Of a stretch of 64,000 nucleotides of DNA, positions 26,463 to 36,458 are shown in pieces. The stretch's first letter is position 1, and each line of letters begins with the position of its first letter. Under the pieces are notes generated by a model, which saw only the letters and a list, made by a program, of their open reading frames with translations, made no database searches and was not told the origin of the DNA. Location of the stretch: contig NZ_JBHRZM010000005.1 of the NCBI RefSeq assembly GCF_042649585.1, positions 1 to 64,000 on the forward strand. Direction: 5' to 3'. Made by a program: the position numbers and the translations under genes. The DNA comes from Helicobacter_F equorum (GTDB lineage Bacteria; Campylobacterota; Campylobacteria; Campylobacterales; Helicobacteraceae).

Positions 26463-29400
26463 ATGAGTTTTACGCACTTGCATTTGCACACAGAATTCTC
26501 TCTTTTAGATGGGCTAAATAAAATCAAAAATCTTGCAAAGCAGATTCGCCAACAAGGCATGACTTCCGTAGCAATTACCGATCATGGTAATATGTTTGGG
26601 GCATTAGAATTTTATGTCGCAATGAAAGAAGAAGGGATAAACCCTATCATCGGTTTAGAAGCCTATATCCATAATGGCGATGAACTTAATGATAAAAATA
26701 TCAAACAACGCTTTCATCTTTGTCTTTTTGCCAAAAATGAAGTTGGATACAAAAACCTCATGTATCTTAGCTCCCAATCTTTTATCAATGGATTTTATTA
26801 CTATCCAAGAATCAACAAAAAACTTCTTCGTGACAGAAGCGAGGGGTTAATCTGTAGCTCAGCGTGCCTACAGGGTGAAATAAATTGGCATCTTAATACA
26901 AAAAATGAGCGTAATGTGCGTTTTGGTGCAAAAGGTTATGAAGTTGCAAAAGACATTGCACTTGAATACAAAGATATTTTTGGGGAGGATTTCTACCTAG
27001 AAATTATGCGTCATGGAATTGGTGATCAATACTTCATCGATGATCAGATTCTAAGGCTTGGCAAAGAACTTGATATTAAAGTTATCGCTACAAACGACAC
27101 ACACTATACCCTTCAAGAGGACGCGGATTCACAAAATATCGCCTTTCGTGTGCTTATGGGAGATTCTAAGGGTCTCAAACATATTGTCAAGGAATTTTAT
27201 ATCAAATCTCCAGAACAAATGCAACAACTCTTTTTAGATATTCCTGAAGTGTTGGAAAACACCCAAGAGATTGCCAAAAAATGCCAACTAAACATTAGTC
27301 TAAAAAATAAAGAAATCAAGAACAAACATACGGGTGAAATTATCCTACATAATACCCCAGCCACTCCTCCGACATTTAAAAACACACAAGAATATGCCAA
27401 AAATGAGGGGCTAGAAAATATCTTGGGTATGCCATTAGAATCTATCACAGATTCTGTGTATTTTGCCTACAAATGTCGTGAGGGCTTAGCCAAACGCCTC
27501 CAAAATGTGCCACAATCCGAACATGATCGTTACAAAGATCGGCTAGAGCGTGAGATAGATATTATTACTAATATGAAATTTCCGGGCTATATGCTTATCG
27601 TATGGGATTTTGTCAATTTTGCCAAAACTAATGGAATCCCTGTCGGACCGGGAAGAGGTTCAGCGGCAGGAAGCCTTGTGGCTTATAGTCTTGCCATCAC
27701 TAATATCGATCCTATGAAATATGATTTGCTTTTTGAGCGTTTTTTAAATCCTGAACGCATAAGTATGCCCGATATTGATATGGACTTTTGTCAGCGTCGC
27801 CGTGGTGAAATGATCGAATATGTTACGCGTGTGTATGGCAAATACAATGTCGCACAAGTGATCACTTTTGGTTCGCTTTTGGCAAAAGGTGTGATACGCG
27901 ATGTAGGGCGTGTGCTAGAAATGCCATATTCCGAAGCCGATGCATTTGCTAAGCTTATCCCAAATGAATTAGGCATAACACTTACCAAACACACAGGTAA
28001 AGACGGCAAAGAAAAAGATGGCGCGTGGGAAAAAGAACCAAAAATCCGCGAACTTGTGCAGACAAACCCTAAGGCAAAAGAAGTATGGGATCGTGCCCTA
28101 GCACTTGAGGGCTTAAAGCGCAATGCCGGTATCCACGCTGCAGCTATTGTCATAGATTCTTCTCAAGAGCTTTGGCACAAAGTCCCACTATATGCTAACG
28201 ATAAAACAAAAGGTGTTGTTACACAATACTCTATGGATTGGCTTGAACCTGTGGATCTCATAAAGTTTGACTTTTTGGGCTTAAAAACTCTTACTATGAT
28301 TGATGATGCACTCAGGCTTATCAAAAAACGCTACGGCAAAGATATAGACTTTTCTACTATGCCCATGGAAGATCCTGCAGTCTTTGAAACAATCCAAAGT
28401 GGCAACACACTTGGATTATTCCAAATAGAATCCGAAGGTATGCAAAACCTAAGCAAGAAGCTAAAACCTAGCACCTTTGAGGACATAATCGCGATGCTTG
28501 CACTCTATCGACCTGGTCCTATGGAATCTGGTATGCTTGATGACTTTATCAAACGCAAGCACGGACAAGCACCTATAACATATGCCTTTGACATACTTGA
28601 ACCGATTTTAAAACCTACCTATGGAATCATCGTCTATCAAGAACAAGTCATGCAAATTGTTCAAGCAGTGGGTGGATTCTCACTTGGCGGAGCGGATTTG
28701 GTGCGACGTGCAATGGGAAAAAAGAAAGTTGATGAAATGCTACGCCTCAAAAAGGAGTTTGCCGATGGAGCGCAAAACAATGGCTTAAATAGGCAAAAAG
28801 CTGAAGATTTATGGGATCTTATTGTCAAATTTGCAGGATATGGGTTTAATAAATCTCATTCTGCAGCTTATGCGATGATTACCTACCAAACCGCTTATCT
28901 TAAAACATATTATCAACACGAATTTATGGCTGCAATGCTCACAAGCGAAACAAGCAGAGTAGAATCTGTAGCAAAATACATCAATGAAGTAAAAGCACTC
29001 AACCTTGAAGTATTACCACCGCATGTCAATTATTCCGAAAATGATTTTGGTGTCAGTGAGATTGATGGCGTGAAAAAAATTGTCTTTGGGCTTAGTGCTA
29101 TCAAGGGATTAGGCGATGCACCTATTGAGGATATCATCAATGAACGAGAAAAGCATGGTGAGTTTAAAGACTTAGCTGATTTCATTAAGCGTGTGGATTT
29201 TTCCAAACTTACCAAAAGATCTCTTGAACCCCTCATAAAAAGTGGAAGTTTGGATAATCTAGGATTCTCACGCAAAAGCATGTTTGAAAATGTCGAAAAT
29301 ATTTGCGACATAGGACGGCAAAAAGATAGAAGTAATGCACAATTTGGCACTAACTCACTCTTTGATAAAGAAGATTTTGACACCACAAGTATAAATCTTC

Positions 29401-30140
29401 AGATACACAATGCTCCAGAATATACCTCCAATACACTTCTACAATACGAATTTGAATGCCTTGGAATCTATATTGGCGGACATCCGCTAGATAGGTTTAA
29501 ACCACAAATAGACACACTTAAGGGTGTAAGCATGATGGCAGATATTGAAGGGCTTGAAATCGGTAGCCAATGTATGCTTGTGGGTAAAATTATTGAAATC
29601 AAACGCAAGATTAGCAAAAAAGGCAAGCCCTATGGTATCGTGGGATTACTAGATTTTGGTGGAAGCTCAAGCCTTACTATTTTTGAAAAACATTTGCTAA
29701 AACTCGAGGAGCTACAAACTATGGGCTCTGATCCTGATGAACCATTTGTTTTTAAATGTAAAGTAGAACAGGTAAATGACACAAAAGAAGTGCGTGTGCT
29801 AGAAATACTCACTCTAGAGGAAGCCAAAGAACAAAAAGTGCGACTAAAAAAACAAAAAGATGAGCTTGATCAAACACCCACACCCATTCCGCTTGACCTA
29901 CGCCCTCAAGTGATAGACACCTGCACACCACTCACACTTATTGTGGATTGTGAAGATTCTCAATTAGATGACATTTCACGCACATTTGCAAAGATTAAGG
30001 AATTTTCTCATACGCATAAAGGCTCAAGGGAATTGCATATTCTCCTCAAAGATAAGCATAAACAATACACCTTTATAAGTAAAATCTTGGTAGATTCTGC
30101 AATCAAAGAACACTTTGATACACTTCATTGGGTAGGTTAG
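26463..30140 (+). CDS. dnaE: DNA polymerase III subunit alpha
   Basis: DnaE is the replicative polymerase. The 1225-residue protein has the N-terminal PHP domain (FTHLHLHTEFSLLDG, AITDHGNMFG) and the polymerase palm. The catalytic aspartates lie in MPDIDMDF (about residues 435-442) and DLIKFDFLGLKTL (about 600). The fingers follow, with the tyrosine-containing GYGFNKSHSAAYAM, then helix-hairpin-helix and an OB fold (SQCMLVGKIIEIKRKISKKG). Length is normal for Helicobacter. AAAGGA precedes the ATG. There is no adjacent replication gene. The PHP metal ligands appear conserved at the start, though activity cannot be judged by eye. Confidence 0.98.
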   Translation: MSFTHLHLHTEFSLLDGLNKIKNLAKQIRQQGMTSVAITDHGNMFGALEFYVAMKEEGINPIIGLEAYIHNGDELNDKNIKQRFHLCLFAKNEVGYKNLMYLSSQSFINGFYYYPRINKKLLRDRSEGLICSSACLQGEINWHLNTKNERNVRFGAKGYEVAKDIALEYKDIFGEDFYLEIMRHGIGDQYFIDDQILRLGKELDIKVIATNDTHYTLQEDADSQNIAFRVLMGDSKGLKHIVKEFYIKSPEQMQQLFLDIPEVLENTQEIAKKCQLNISLKNKEIKNKHTGEIILHNTPATPPTFKNTQEYAKNEGLENILGMPLESITDSVYFAYKCREGLAKRLQNVPQSEHDRYKDRLEREIDIITNMKFPGYMLIVWDFVNFAKTNGIPVGPGRGSAAGSLVAYSLAITNIDPMKYDLLFERFLNPERISMPDIDMDFCQRRRGEMIEYVTRVYGKYNVAQVITFGSLLAKGVIRDVGRVLEMPYSEADAFAKLIPNELGITLTKHTGKDGKEKDGAWEKEPKIRELVQTNPKAKEVWDRALALEGLKRNAGIHAAAIVIDSSQELWHKVPLYANDKTKGVVTQYSMDWLEPVDLIKFDFLGLKTLTMIDDALRLIKKRYGKDIDFSTMPMEDPAVFETIQSGNTLGLFQIESEGMQNLSKKLKPSTFEDIIAMLALYRPGPMESGMLDDFIKRKHGQAPITYAFDILEPILKPTYGIIVYQEQVMQIVQAVGGFSLGGADLVRRAMGKKKVDEMLRLKKEFADGAQNNGLNRQKAEDLWDLIVKFAGYGFNKSHSAAYAMITYQTAYLKTYYQHEFMAAMLTSETSRVESVAKYINEVKALNLEVLPPHVNYSENDFGVSEIDGVKKIVFGLSAIKGLGDAPIEDIINEREKHGEFKDLADFIKRVDFSKLTKRSLEPLIKSGSLDNLGFSRKSMFENVENICDIGRQKDRSNAQFGTNSLFDKEDFDTTSINLQIHNAPEYTSNTLLQYEFECLGIYIGGHPLDRFKPQIDTLKGVSMMADIEGLEIGSQCMLVGKIIEIKRKISKKGKPYGIVGLLDFGGSSSLTIFEKHLLKLEELQTMGSDPDEPFVFKCKVEQVNDTKEVRVLEILTLEEAKEQKVRLKKQKDELDQTPTPIPLDLRPQVIDTCTPLTLIVDCEDSQLDDISRTFAKIKEFSHTHKGSRELHILLKDKHKQYTFISKILVDSAIKEHFDTLHWVG

Positions 30141-30218
30141 AGAAATGATGAAAGCAAAACCAAATAAAACATTAACTAAAATGTAAAATCGTATCACCAC
30201 ACAGAGATAATATACTAT

Positions 30219-33200
30219 CTAAAGCTCAAGTCCCAAACGAAGCATTAGTTCTATTTGATTGTAATGCTTTGCTAACTCACCACCGATGCTAGTGTGGATA
30301 AAAAGGCGATCCCACGATACCCTGCCCGCTAGACCTAAATATATACCATCTTGCCCAATATCTACGCCACTGGTAAAATACACATCAGATGCATCTACAA
30401 AACTTAAATTTTGATCTTTTGGTTTGTTAAAATTATGCCAATAAAAGCCAAAAACATTCCACGCAAACTTCGCACCATTATCAAATTCCCCAACGTGAGA
30501 GAAATTCAACCCAAGCCAAGATCGGAAATTATGAAAAAGATTTTTATCAAATCTTTTGGCAAAAAGCCCGCCACTTTGCGTAAAAGAATCTTGATAGATA
30601 CTTGTAAAATCCAACATTGCGATAGGACTTAGTTTTGTATTTGTATGGCGACCAAAATTCCCTAACCAAATTGGCATATGAATTCCACCTTGTGCATGGA
30701 AAAAGTAACTATTATAATCTGCGCTAGTGCTTGTATTTGCTAAGTTTATAATACTTTGATTCATTGTATTGTTTGAAAAACCAGCACTCACGCTACCTAA
30801 AACACCAAATGCACCGAAATCTTGTGCTACACCTAAACCTGCGCTAAAAATATTTGACTTAATTTCTGAGCTATCTTTTGTGCTTGTTTCTTGTGCTATG
30901 CCGATGAAGCTATTTAGTGTAGTATCTCTATCTATAGGTTTTTTGGCTTGTAAATCTAGTAAATAAGAATTCTGCTTAAAGTCACTAGCATTCGCACGGC
31001 GATAAGTTAGACCCCCACTAAATTGGGTTTTAGTGTAGATCATATAACCAGGTGCCATATAATCGCCACCCAAAGCTGCAGTGGGTGCAAATGAAAGCTC
31101 ATCTGGATTAAGCGTAAAAAGGGTAGATTTCACGCTTAATGTCTTTTGCATTGAATCTACGCCAAGAATACCTGCATCGTGGGGAGTTTCACGCAAAGAT
31201 TTTATTGTCTCTTCATAAAGATCGTGTGGCATAGTATCTAGTGTAGCAAATGCGTCATTATAGCTATCTGAAATTTTTCGTGCAAACAGATCTGAAAGCG
31301 CGGTAGCTAATGAATCGTTTGATTGAAATGCGTTGGGCTTTTGTTTTGCGGTGATTGTTTTATTGTCATCTCCCACTGAAAATTCTAAAATATTATTGCT
31401 ATTTTGCACACTAACTTGTAATTTATCAAACGCATTTTCTATTTCAGTTGGGAGCGTGATTTGAATTGAATCGCCTATTTTAATTACCTTATCAGCACTT
31501 TGTATCGGCACATAAACTAACGAACCGCCGTTAATGGTGTAGCTATTAGCCGAAAAAGTGGAATTATTTACTGAGTCTTTTGTGAAAAGCAATTGAAGTT
31601 CGCCGCTACTTTCTTGTGTGTAATCACCTTTTATTGTTAATTTAGAACTTGAATCTATACTATCACTAGTGCTAGAAAATCCAGCCTTTACAATGCCATT
31701 ATTTACTAAATTACCATTTATTGTTCCGACTCCTTGCAAAATGCCGTTATTTTCTACACTTACGCCGTTTGTAATGGTGATTTCAGAGCCACTATTTTTG
31801 AGCCAAATTGTGCCGCCACTTTGCGAAACTAGCCTCCCTACTTTATTGGCATTAGATTCAATATTTATAAATCCGCCATTTTGCGCAGTAGCGTTATTGA
31901 CCACTTCACCACCATAAAAAAGAAAAGTCCCGCCTTTTTCAGCGAAAACATTTGATTTTTCTAATTTACCACTTAATTTTAAAGTGCCACCTTTTACTAT
32001 TGTATCGCCCTCGTAAGTGTTATTTTTACTGCTTAAAGTTAGCTCACCTTCGCCATCTTTAATAAGCCCTATATATTTCACTTTATCCATTCCAGCAGGA
32101 TAATTTGCAGCACTAGAATTATGCCATTCATTTACCCAAAGCACTTGCGAAATATCATTACCAAACTCTGCATTATACCCTTTTGTATCAATTGTATAAA
32201 GCGCTTGTGTATTTTTACTAGAATCAATATCTTTTGCATTTAGCCTATTCGCATCAAGTTTCGCTAAACCATTTAGAGCTTTTTGCACATCCAAAATTCC
32301 TTGACCTATTAACTCTTCTTTGGTCATCGTTCTTATTTCCCCATCAAAAAGATGGCTTAAAATATGATTTACTTGCGTATCAGAAAATCCCATTTTCTTT
32401 AAATCATCTTTTGCTTGAATAGTATCTGGTTTTTTAGTCGGATTTACATAAATCACATCATAGTAGTAATATTGTTTATTTGTATTATCATCATAATATG
32501 ATTTTCCACTAACTTTTACAATAATTTTAGGCAATGTAATATTATTATTCGCCGTGCTTAAAAGCACATCTGCTAATTGAGCGCCACTTAAAAACGGATA
32601 TTTTTCAGCTACCAATGCCGCCGCTGCACTCACCATAGGTGCTGCAAAACTAGTGCCATCATCTCTTACAAATTGATCTTTTTCGTAATCTCTCGGACCA
32701 TAAAAATATCCATCTTTTTTCCAGTATGTTACGCCATCATCGCCATAATATGGATTTACTAACGAAATATTGGTGCCTGGTGCTAAAAGGCTATAAGATT
32801 CAGTACCTTGAAAACCATTTGAAAAAGTAGTTATTCCACCACCTTGTATATATCCTCCATGCAAATTCTCAAGTTTAATTTCAGTTCCACTTTGAGATTT
32901 ATACATTTTTTGCTCTTTTAATGTAAAGCTGCCATCACTATTTTTAATGGCATTAGCCGAATCTATTGCTCCTACTACAAGCCAAGCTCTTAAATCTTCA
33001 TCGTATGTGGGCAAACTATCTGCCAAAGTAGGCGCAGCCATTCCATCATTGCCAGCAGAACGCACCATCAAAACACCTTCTTTACTTAATTTCATTAAGC
33101 TAGATAAAGCAGGATTTGACTCTGCATATTCTAAAACACTATCAAAAATTTTTTCACCATTGCTATCTTCAAATTTCCATTTATCGCCATCTTTTATGTG

Positions 33201-33821
33201 TTTATAGGCAAGAGAAAATAAATTTTTATCAGTTATTTGTCTATCTATATTTGGAAAAAAATAATCACCCCAGCTATTATTTATAATTTTAACATTTTTA
33301 TCCTCATAATAATTATATATGTCATCACTATAAAGATAAGTAGGATTTAAATATGTAACTCCATAAAATTTTGAACCATAAGCCATTCCATAAGGTTTAT
33401 TTTCATCTATTTTTTTACCTAAAAGAATACCAGCAACTTGTGAGCCGTGCATCATAATTTCACCCTTTGCTTGGACATAATTTATAGAAATATTACCATC
33501 ATATCCTAGCATTTGTCCCTGCAAACTTTCAATATCATTTGCATGCGGAAATCCAGCATCTACAATACCTAAAATAACACCACTTCCTGTCTGTGTTATT
33601 TTATTCGGATCATAATTTATAATATCCCAATCTTTTTTCAAGGGATTATCTGCGGCTATTGCACTATTTAAACTGCCAAACAATAACAAAAAAGCTGTAG
33701 TTTTTGAAATAATTTTAGGTATGAAATACACATCGGTAGATTTTGTGTGAGGGATCGTTGAATCTAGATTTGGTGAAGTATTGAAATTATTCCTTGACAA
33801 AACACAATTAAAATTTCTCAT
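30219..33821 (-). CDS. Subtilisin-family (S8) serine protease autotransporter, copy 1
   Basis: This is a type V secreted protease with a 1200-residue precursor. A long polar N-terminal stretch (about 35 residues) precedes the hydrophobic core of the signal (KTTAFLLLFGSLNSAIAA), like the extended signals of large autotransporters. The S8 domain has catalytic Asp88 (GIVDAG), His125 (MMHGSQVAG), oxyanion Asn258 (SAGNDG) and Ser391 (DGTSFAAP). A beta-helix stem follows, with the repeat GDTIVKGGTLKLSGKLEKS (PATR type). A C-terminal 12-strand beta barrel of about 280 residues ends in LMLRLGLEL. AAAGGG precedes the start. It is more AT-rich in codon choice than neighbouring dnaE, suggesting transfer. 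Targets are unknown. Confidence 0.93.
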   Translation of the reverse strand: MRNFNCVLSRNNFNTSPNLDSTIPHTKSTDVYFIPKIISKTTAFLLLFGSLNSAIAADNPLKKDWDIINYDPNKITQTGSGVILGIVDAGFPHANDIESLQGQMLGYDGNISINYVQAKGEIMMHGSQVAGILLGKKIDENKPYGMAYGSKFYGVTYLNPTYLYSDDIYNYYEDKNVKIINNSWGDYFFPNIDRQITDKNLFSLAYKHIKDGDKWKFEDSNGEKIFDSVLEYAESNPALSSLMKLSKEGVLMVRSAGNDGMAAPTLADSLPTYDEDLRAWLVVGAIDSANAIKNSDGSFTLKEQKMYKSQSGTEIKLENLHGGYIQGGGITTFSNGFQGTESYSLLAPGTNISLVNPYYGDDGVTYWKKDGYFYGPRDYEKDQFVRDDGTSFAAPMVSAAAALVAEKYPFLSGAQLADVLLSTANNNITLPKIIVKVSGKSYYDDNTNKQYYYYDVIYVNPTKKPDTIQAKDDLKKMGFSDTQVNHILSHLFDGEIRTMTKEELIGQGILDVQKALNGLAKLDANRLNAKDIDSSKNTQALYTIDTKGYNAEFGNDISQVLWVNEWHNSSAANYPAGMDKVKYIGLIKDGEGELTLSSKNNTYEGDTIVKGGTLKLSGKLEKSNVFAEKGGTFLFYGGEVVNNATAQNGGFINIESNANKVGRLVSQSGGTIWLKNSGSEITITNGVSVENNGILQGVGTINGNLVNNGIVKAGFSSTSDSIDSSSKLTIKGDYTQESSGELQLLFTKDSVNNSTFSANSYTINGGSLVYVPIQSADKVIKIGDSIQITLPTEIENAFDKLQVSVQNSNNILEFSVGDDNKTITAKQKPNAFQSNDSLATALSDLFARKISDSYNDAFATLDTMPHDLYEETIKSLRETPHDAGILGVDSMQKTLSVKSTLFTLNPDELSFAPTAALGGDYMAPGYMIYTKTQFSGGLTYRRANASDFKQNSYLLDLQAKKPIDRDTTLNSFIGIAQETSTKDSSEIKSNIFSAGLGVAQDFGAFGVLGSVSAGFSNNTMNQSIINLANTSTSADYNSYFFHAQGGIHMPIWLGNFGRHTNTKLSPIAMLDFTSIYQDSFTQSGGLFAKRFDKNLFHNFRSWLGLNFSHVGEFDNGAKFAWNVFGFYWHNFNKPKDQNLSFVDASDVYFTSGVDIGQDGIYLGLAGRVSWDRLFIHTSIGGELAKHYNQIELMLRLGLEL

Positions 33822-34265
33822 TTTTACCCTTTTGTGTTGGGAGTCTAAGATTGATTTAGTATTCTAAACACCCAACCAATAAACAAATATTTTTTAATCT
33901 TCGAAATCGTCACATTTACTCTAGTTTTGTTTTTTAAATTTATGACTAAAGCTAAAAAATAAAAATATAAAAGTTTCAATAAAGAATTAAAGATTTCTTG
34001 TTTTTATCTCTCTGTAAGAGTTTTATCTCAAAATCCTACTTAAATGAAATTTTTATAAACATCACTAAAACAAAATTTAGAAAAATTCCAATCGAATTTC
34101 GACGCGGATTCTTGCAAAATAATATAAATGAACAATAAATTTTAATGCGTCTGAAAACACGATAGATTATTCTCATTTGTAATAAAATTCTCAAAAATAT
34201 TCTTATGATAAGGAATTGCAATAACACCTTAAGTTATGGGAAAGCTTAGAAGATGAGGGTGTGCT
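33822..34265. other. Intergenic region upstream of autotransporter 1
   Basis: This 444-base spacer is very AT-rich and holds no convincing gene. A minus-strand frame at 34036-34227 encodes an irregular basic hydrophobic peptide without a ribosome site and is rejected. A minus-strand TAGAAT at 33861-33866, 40 bases from the autotransporter start, is a possible -10. Nothing else is recognised. Confidence 0.6.
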
Positions 34266-34592
34266 CTACTCTTGAGGGAGTGTAAATATCAATGTTGCGC
34301 GTAAATCCTTTGTTACCTCATAATGCAAAGGATTAAGTGCTGTAATTTGGGGCGTGTTGCCCTCTATCATCGCTTGACATTGCAAAAGATTCTCGTTTGT
34401 ATCTAAAGTTTGGATGTCAAAAAGCTTTATCGTATCATATTGTGCCAAATCCTGTAGTTCTATGCTTAGCATTTGTTTGATACTTTCTTGCACCTGCGCA
34501 TTTTCACAACCAAAACTTGTGTCTTCGCCGCACCCACTCGTGCCTATAATAACCCATACTATCCACACAGCGTGTAGCCAAAAACTTTTCAT
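34266..34592 (-). CDS. Small hypothetical lipoprotein
   Basis: I do not recognise the family. The 108-residue precursor has a lipoprotein signal with lipobox TSGC (Cys about residue 21) immediately followed by GEDTSFGCEN. A mature domain of about 85 residues contains two further Cys (SFGC and LLQC) that could form a disulfide, and it ends in beta-like segments (HYEVTKDLRATLIFTLP). It resembles small secreted proteins that carry one alpha/beta domain. It is divergent from fliW and stands alone. Confidence 0.72.
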   Translation of the reverse strand: MKSFWLHAVWIVWVIIGTSGCGEDTSFGCENAQVQESIKQMLSIELQDLAQYDTIKLFDIQTLDTNENLLQCQAMIEGNTPQITALNPLHYEVTKDLRATLIFTLPQE

Positions 34593-34704
34593 TTTACACC
34601 TTGCCTTGAAATAAATCTAAATGTGATCATATGTTTTAATTGTAGCATTAAATTTCTACTATAGCGCCACTTGCACTTATAATAAAATCATAAGTATTTT
34701 ATGC

Positions 34705-34710
34705 TAGAAT
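34705..34710 (+). promoter_or_regulatory. Putative extended -10 box of fliW
   Basis: TATGCTAGAAT (34700-34710) gives an extended -10 TAGAAT about 43 bases before the fliW start. No sigma-54 or sigma-28 consensus was found in the spacer. Confidence 0.5.
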
Positions 34711-34752
34711 AAAGGTTTAGTAGATCTCAAATCTTAGCAGTGGAGTTTTGTT

Positions 34753-35172
34753 ATGATTTTTGAAGTCAAATCGCCTATTTTGGGCTTTGAGCGGGTTACT
34801 CGTATGGCGTTCGAAAAAATCGATGAATTATTTATGAGAGTGAGTAATCCTGATGGCGATGGCGGTGTGCCCACATTTACCCTTGTAAATCCTTTTTTGT
34901 TGCGTAATTATGAATTTGAAATACCCACTGCACTAAAACTTCTTCTTGATCTTGATAACTGCAAGAATCTCCTTGTTGCTAATATAATGGTGCTCCAAAA
35001 CCCTATCGAAGATTCTACGATAAATTTTCTTGCTCCCCTAGTTTTTAATTTCGATAACCACACAATGGCGCAAGTCGTGCTAGATAGCATTAATTATCCG
35101 CAATATTCTATTGCTGAACCTATAAGAGCGTATTGCGACAAAAGCGAAACAAGCACCCAAGTCGCAAACTAA
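34753..35172 (+). CDS. fliW: Flagellar assembly factor FliW
   Basis: FliW binds flagellin and the regulator CsrA, linking flagellin translation to filament assembly. The 139-residue protein has family length and the conserved N terminus (FEVKSPILGFERVTRMAFEK) plus FTLVNPFLLRNYEFEIP and VMVLQNP-like LVANIMVLQNPIEDSTINFLAPLVFN. That last segment is the FliW hallmark. H. pylori has two paralogues; the position beside proC suggests the HP1154-like one, but this is tentative. The ATG follows GTGGAG. It is followed by proC 5 bases downstream of its stop. No csrA is adjacent. Confidence 0.9.
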   Translation: MIFEVKSPILGFERVTRMAFEKIDELFMRVSNPDGDGGVPTFTLVNPFLLRNYEFEIPTALKLLLDLDNCKNLLVANIMVLQNPIEDSTINFLAPLVFNFDNHTMAQVVLDSINYPQYSIAEPIRAYCDKSETSTQVAN

Positions 35173-35177
35173 CTCCT

Positions 35178-36014
35178 ATGAGTCTTCACATACAATCTAC
35201 CAAACAAGCCAAGCTCATATGTGTCGGTTATGGCAATATGGCACACGCTATCCTAGAAGGTGTGATTAAATCTAAGGCTTTCCAAGAATATGAAATCCTA
35301 ATAGTGGGACGCGATCTCTCAAAGGCTAAGAATCTTTGTGATACTCTGGCACACCCACATATAAAGCCACTTCTTGCAGATTCTCATACACCGCTAGATA
35401 TACAAGATGCTGAAGTGCTGTTGTGCGTGAAACCACATGCACTAAGCGCATTTACATATATCGGAGAAGCATATATCGCCTATAGCGTAATGGCTGGAGT
35501 GCGTATCGCGACACTTGCAGAAACACTTAAGGCAAAAAATATAGTGCGTATTATGCCAAATATCGGAGCACTCTATGGCAAGTCCGCAAATTGTGTATAT
35601 ATGCAAAATAATGCGAATATGGATTTTAAAACTATAGAATCTGCGGTATATAGGCTTGTCAATAGCTTTGGAAATTGTGTGATCGTAGGCAATGAATCGC
35701 TTATTGATGCCTCTATTGCAACAAGTGGTAGCACACCGGCATTTCTAGCGTTAGTGGCACAAAGTCTCATAGATAGCGGAATCTACCATGGACTAAACTA
35801 TGAACAAAGCAAAGAGCTTGTCGCACAAACCTTTGATGCGTTTGCCACGCTTCTACAACACAAAAATCCTGATGACATAAAAATTGCCGTAACATCTCCA
35901 TCTGGCACGACAGCAAGAGGCTTAGCAACACTTGAAAAGTGCGGCGTGCGTGGAGCATTTATCGAGGCAGGAATTACGGCAGTTAATCGAGCAAAAGAGC
36001 TTGGCGACACATAA
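35178..36014 (+). CDS. proC: Pyrroline-5-carboxylate reductase
   Basis: ProC reduces pyrroline-5-carboxylate to proline with NAD(P)H. The 278-residue protein has the Rossmann motif VGYGNMAHAILEGV at the N terminus and the C-terminal P5CR signature in segments TSPSGTTARGLATLE and GVRGAFIEAGITAVNRAKEL, plus SGSTPAFLALVAQ. An open frame begins earlier at a TTG (35133) inside fliW; the ATG at 35178 matches family length better, though no strong ribosome site precedes it. Translation may depend on coupling with fliW. Confidence 0.94.
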   Translation: MSLHIQSTKQAKLICVGYGNMAHAILEGVIKSKAFQEYEILIVGRDLSKAKNLCDTLAHPHIKPLLADSHTPLDIQDAEVLLCVKPHALSAFTYIGEAYIAYSVMAGVRIATLAETLKAKNIVRIMPNIGALYGKSANCVYMQNNANMDFKTIESAVYRLVNSFGNCVIVGNESLIDASIATSGSTPAFLALVAQSLIDSGIYHGLNYEQSKELVAQTFDAFATLLQHKNPDDIKIAVTSPSGTTARGLATLEKCGVRGAFIEAGITAVNRAKELGDT

Positions 36015-36050
36015 ACACACATTCCTGTCATTTTATAAACTAGAGTATGT

Positions 36051-36458
36051 ATGGGTTGGCTTTTAGTTATCCTTGGTGGTATTGTTGAAATATTTTGGGT
36101 AAGCGGTCTTAAATATGCCAATAGCTTTTGGCTGTATTGTCTTACATTTCTTGGGATTCTCATATCCTTTTGCCTTATGATTTTAGCAACCAAAAAGCTT
36201 GAAGTAAGCGTGGCGTATGCTGTTTTTGTAGGGATTGGTTCGGCTGGAATTGTCATAGCTGAAATGTTAGTTTTTGGTGAAAGTATAGATTTTGTGCGAA
36301 TCATACTCATTAGCACTCTGCTTTTTGGTGTCATAGGACTAAAACTCACAAGCAAAAGTAAAAGTGAACAAAAAATCACACAAGATATTGCTACAGAACT
36401 CGGTCTTGATAACCTTATGCAAGACCAAAACACGCAAACAAAAGAACACACATGCTAG
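36051..36458 (+). CDS. SMR-family exporter subunit (long partner, pair 2)
   Basis: The 135-residue protein has four membrane helices of the SMR family and a charged C-terminal tail. Helix 1 reads LLVILGGIVEIFWVSGLKYAN, with the Glu that corresponds to the essential acidic residue of EmrE; SugE-type proteins share the WVxGLKYA pattern, which suggests guanidinium export. The tail (SKSKSEQKITQDIATELG region) is longer than in single SMR proteins. It overlaps the next SMR gene by 7 bases. It is the second such pair in this window. Confidence 0.85.
   Translation: MGWLLVILGGIVEIFWVSGLKYANSFWLYCLTFLGILISFCLMILATKKLEVSVAYAVFVGIGSAGIVIAEMLVFGESIDFVRIILISTLLFGVIGLKLTSKSKSEQKITQDIATELGLDNLMQDQNTQTKEHTC

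Noticed and set aside
34036..34227. 63-codon minus-strand frame in the spacer before autotransporter 1
   Set aside because: Irregular composition, no ribosome site and very AT-rich context; looks like chance.
35798..36451. 217-codon open frame on the minus strand
   Set aside because: It is antisense to proC and the SMR gene and has the low-complexity look of a shadow frame.
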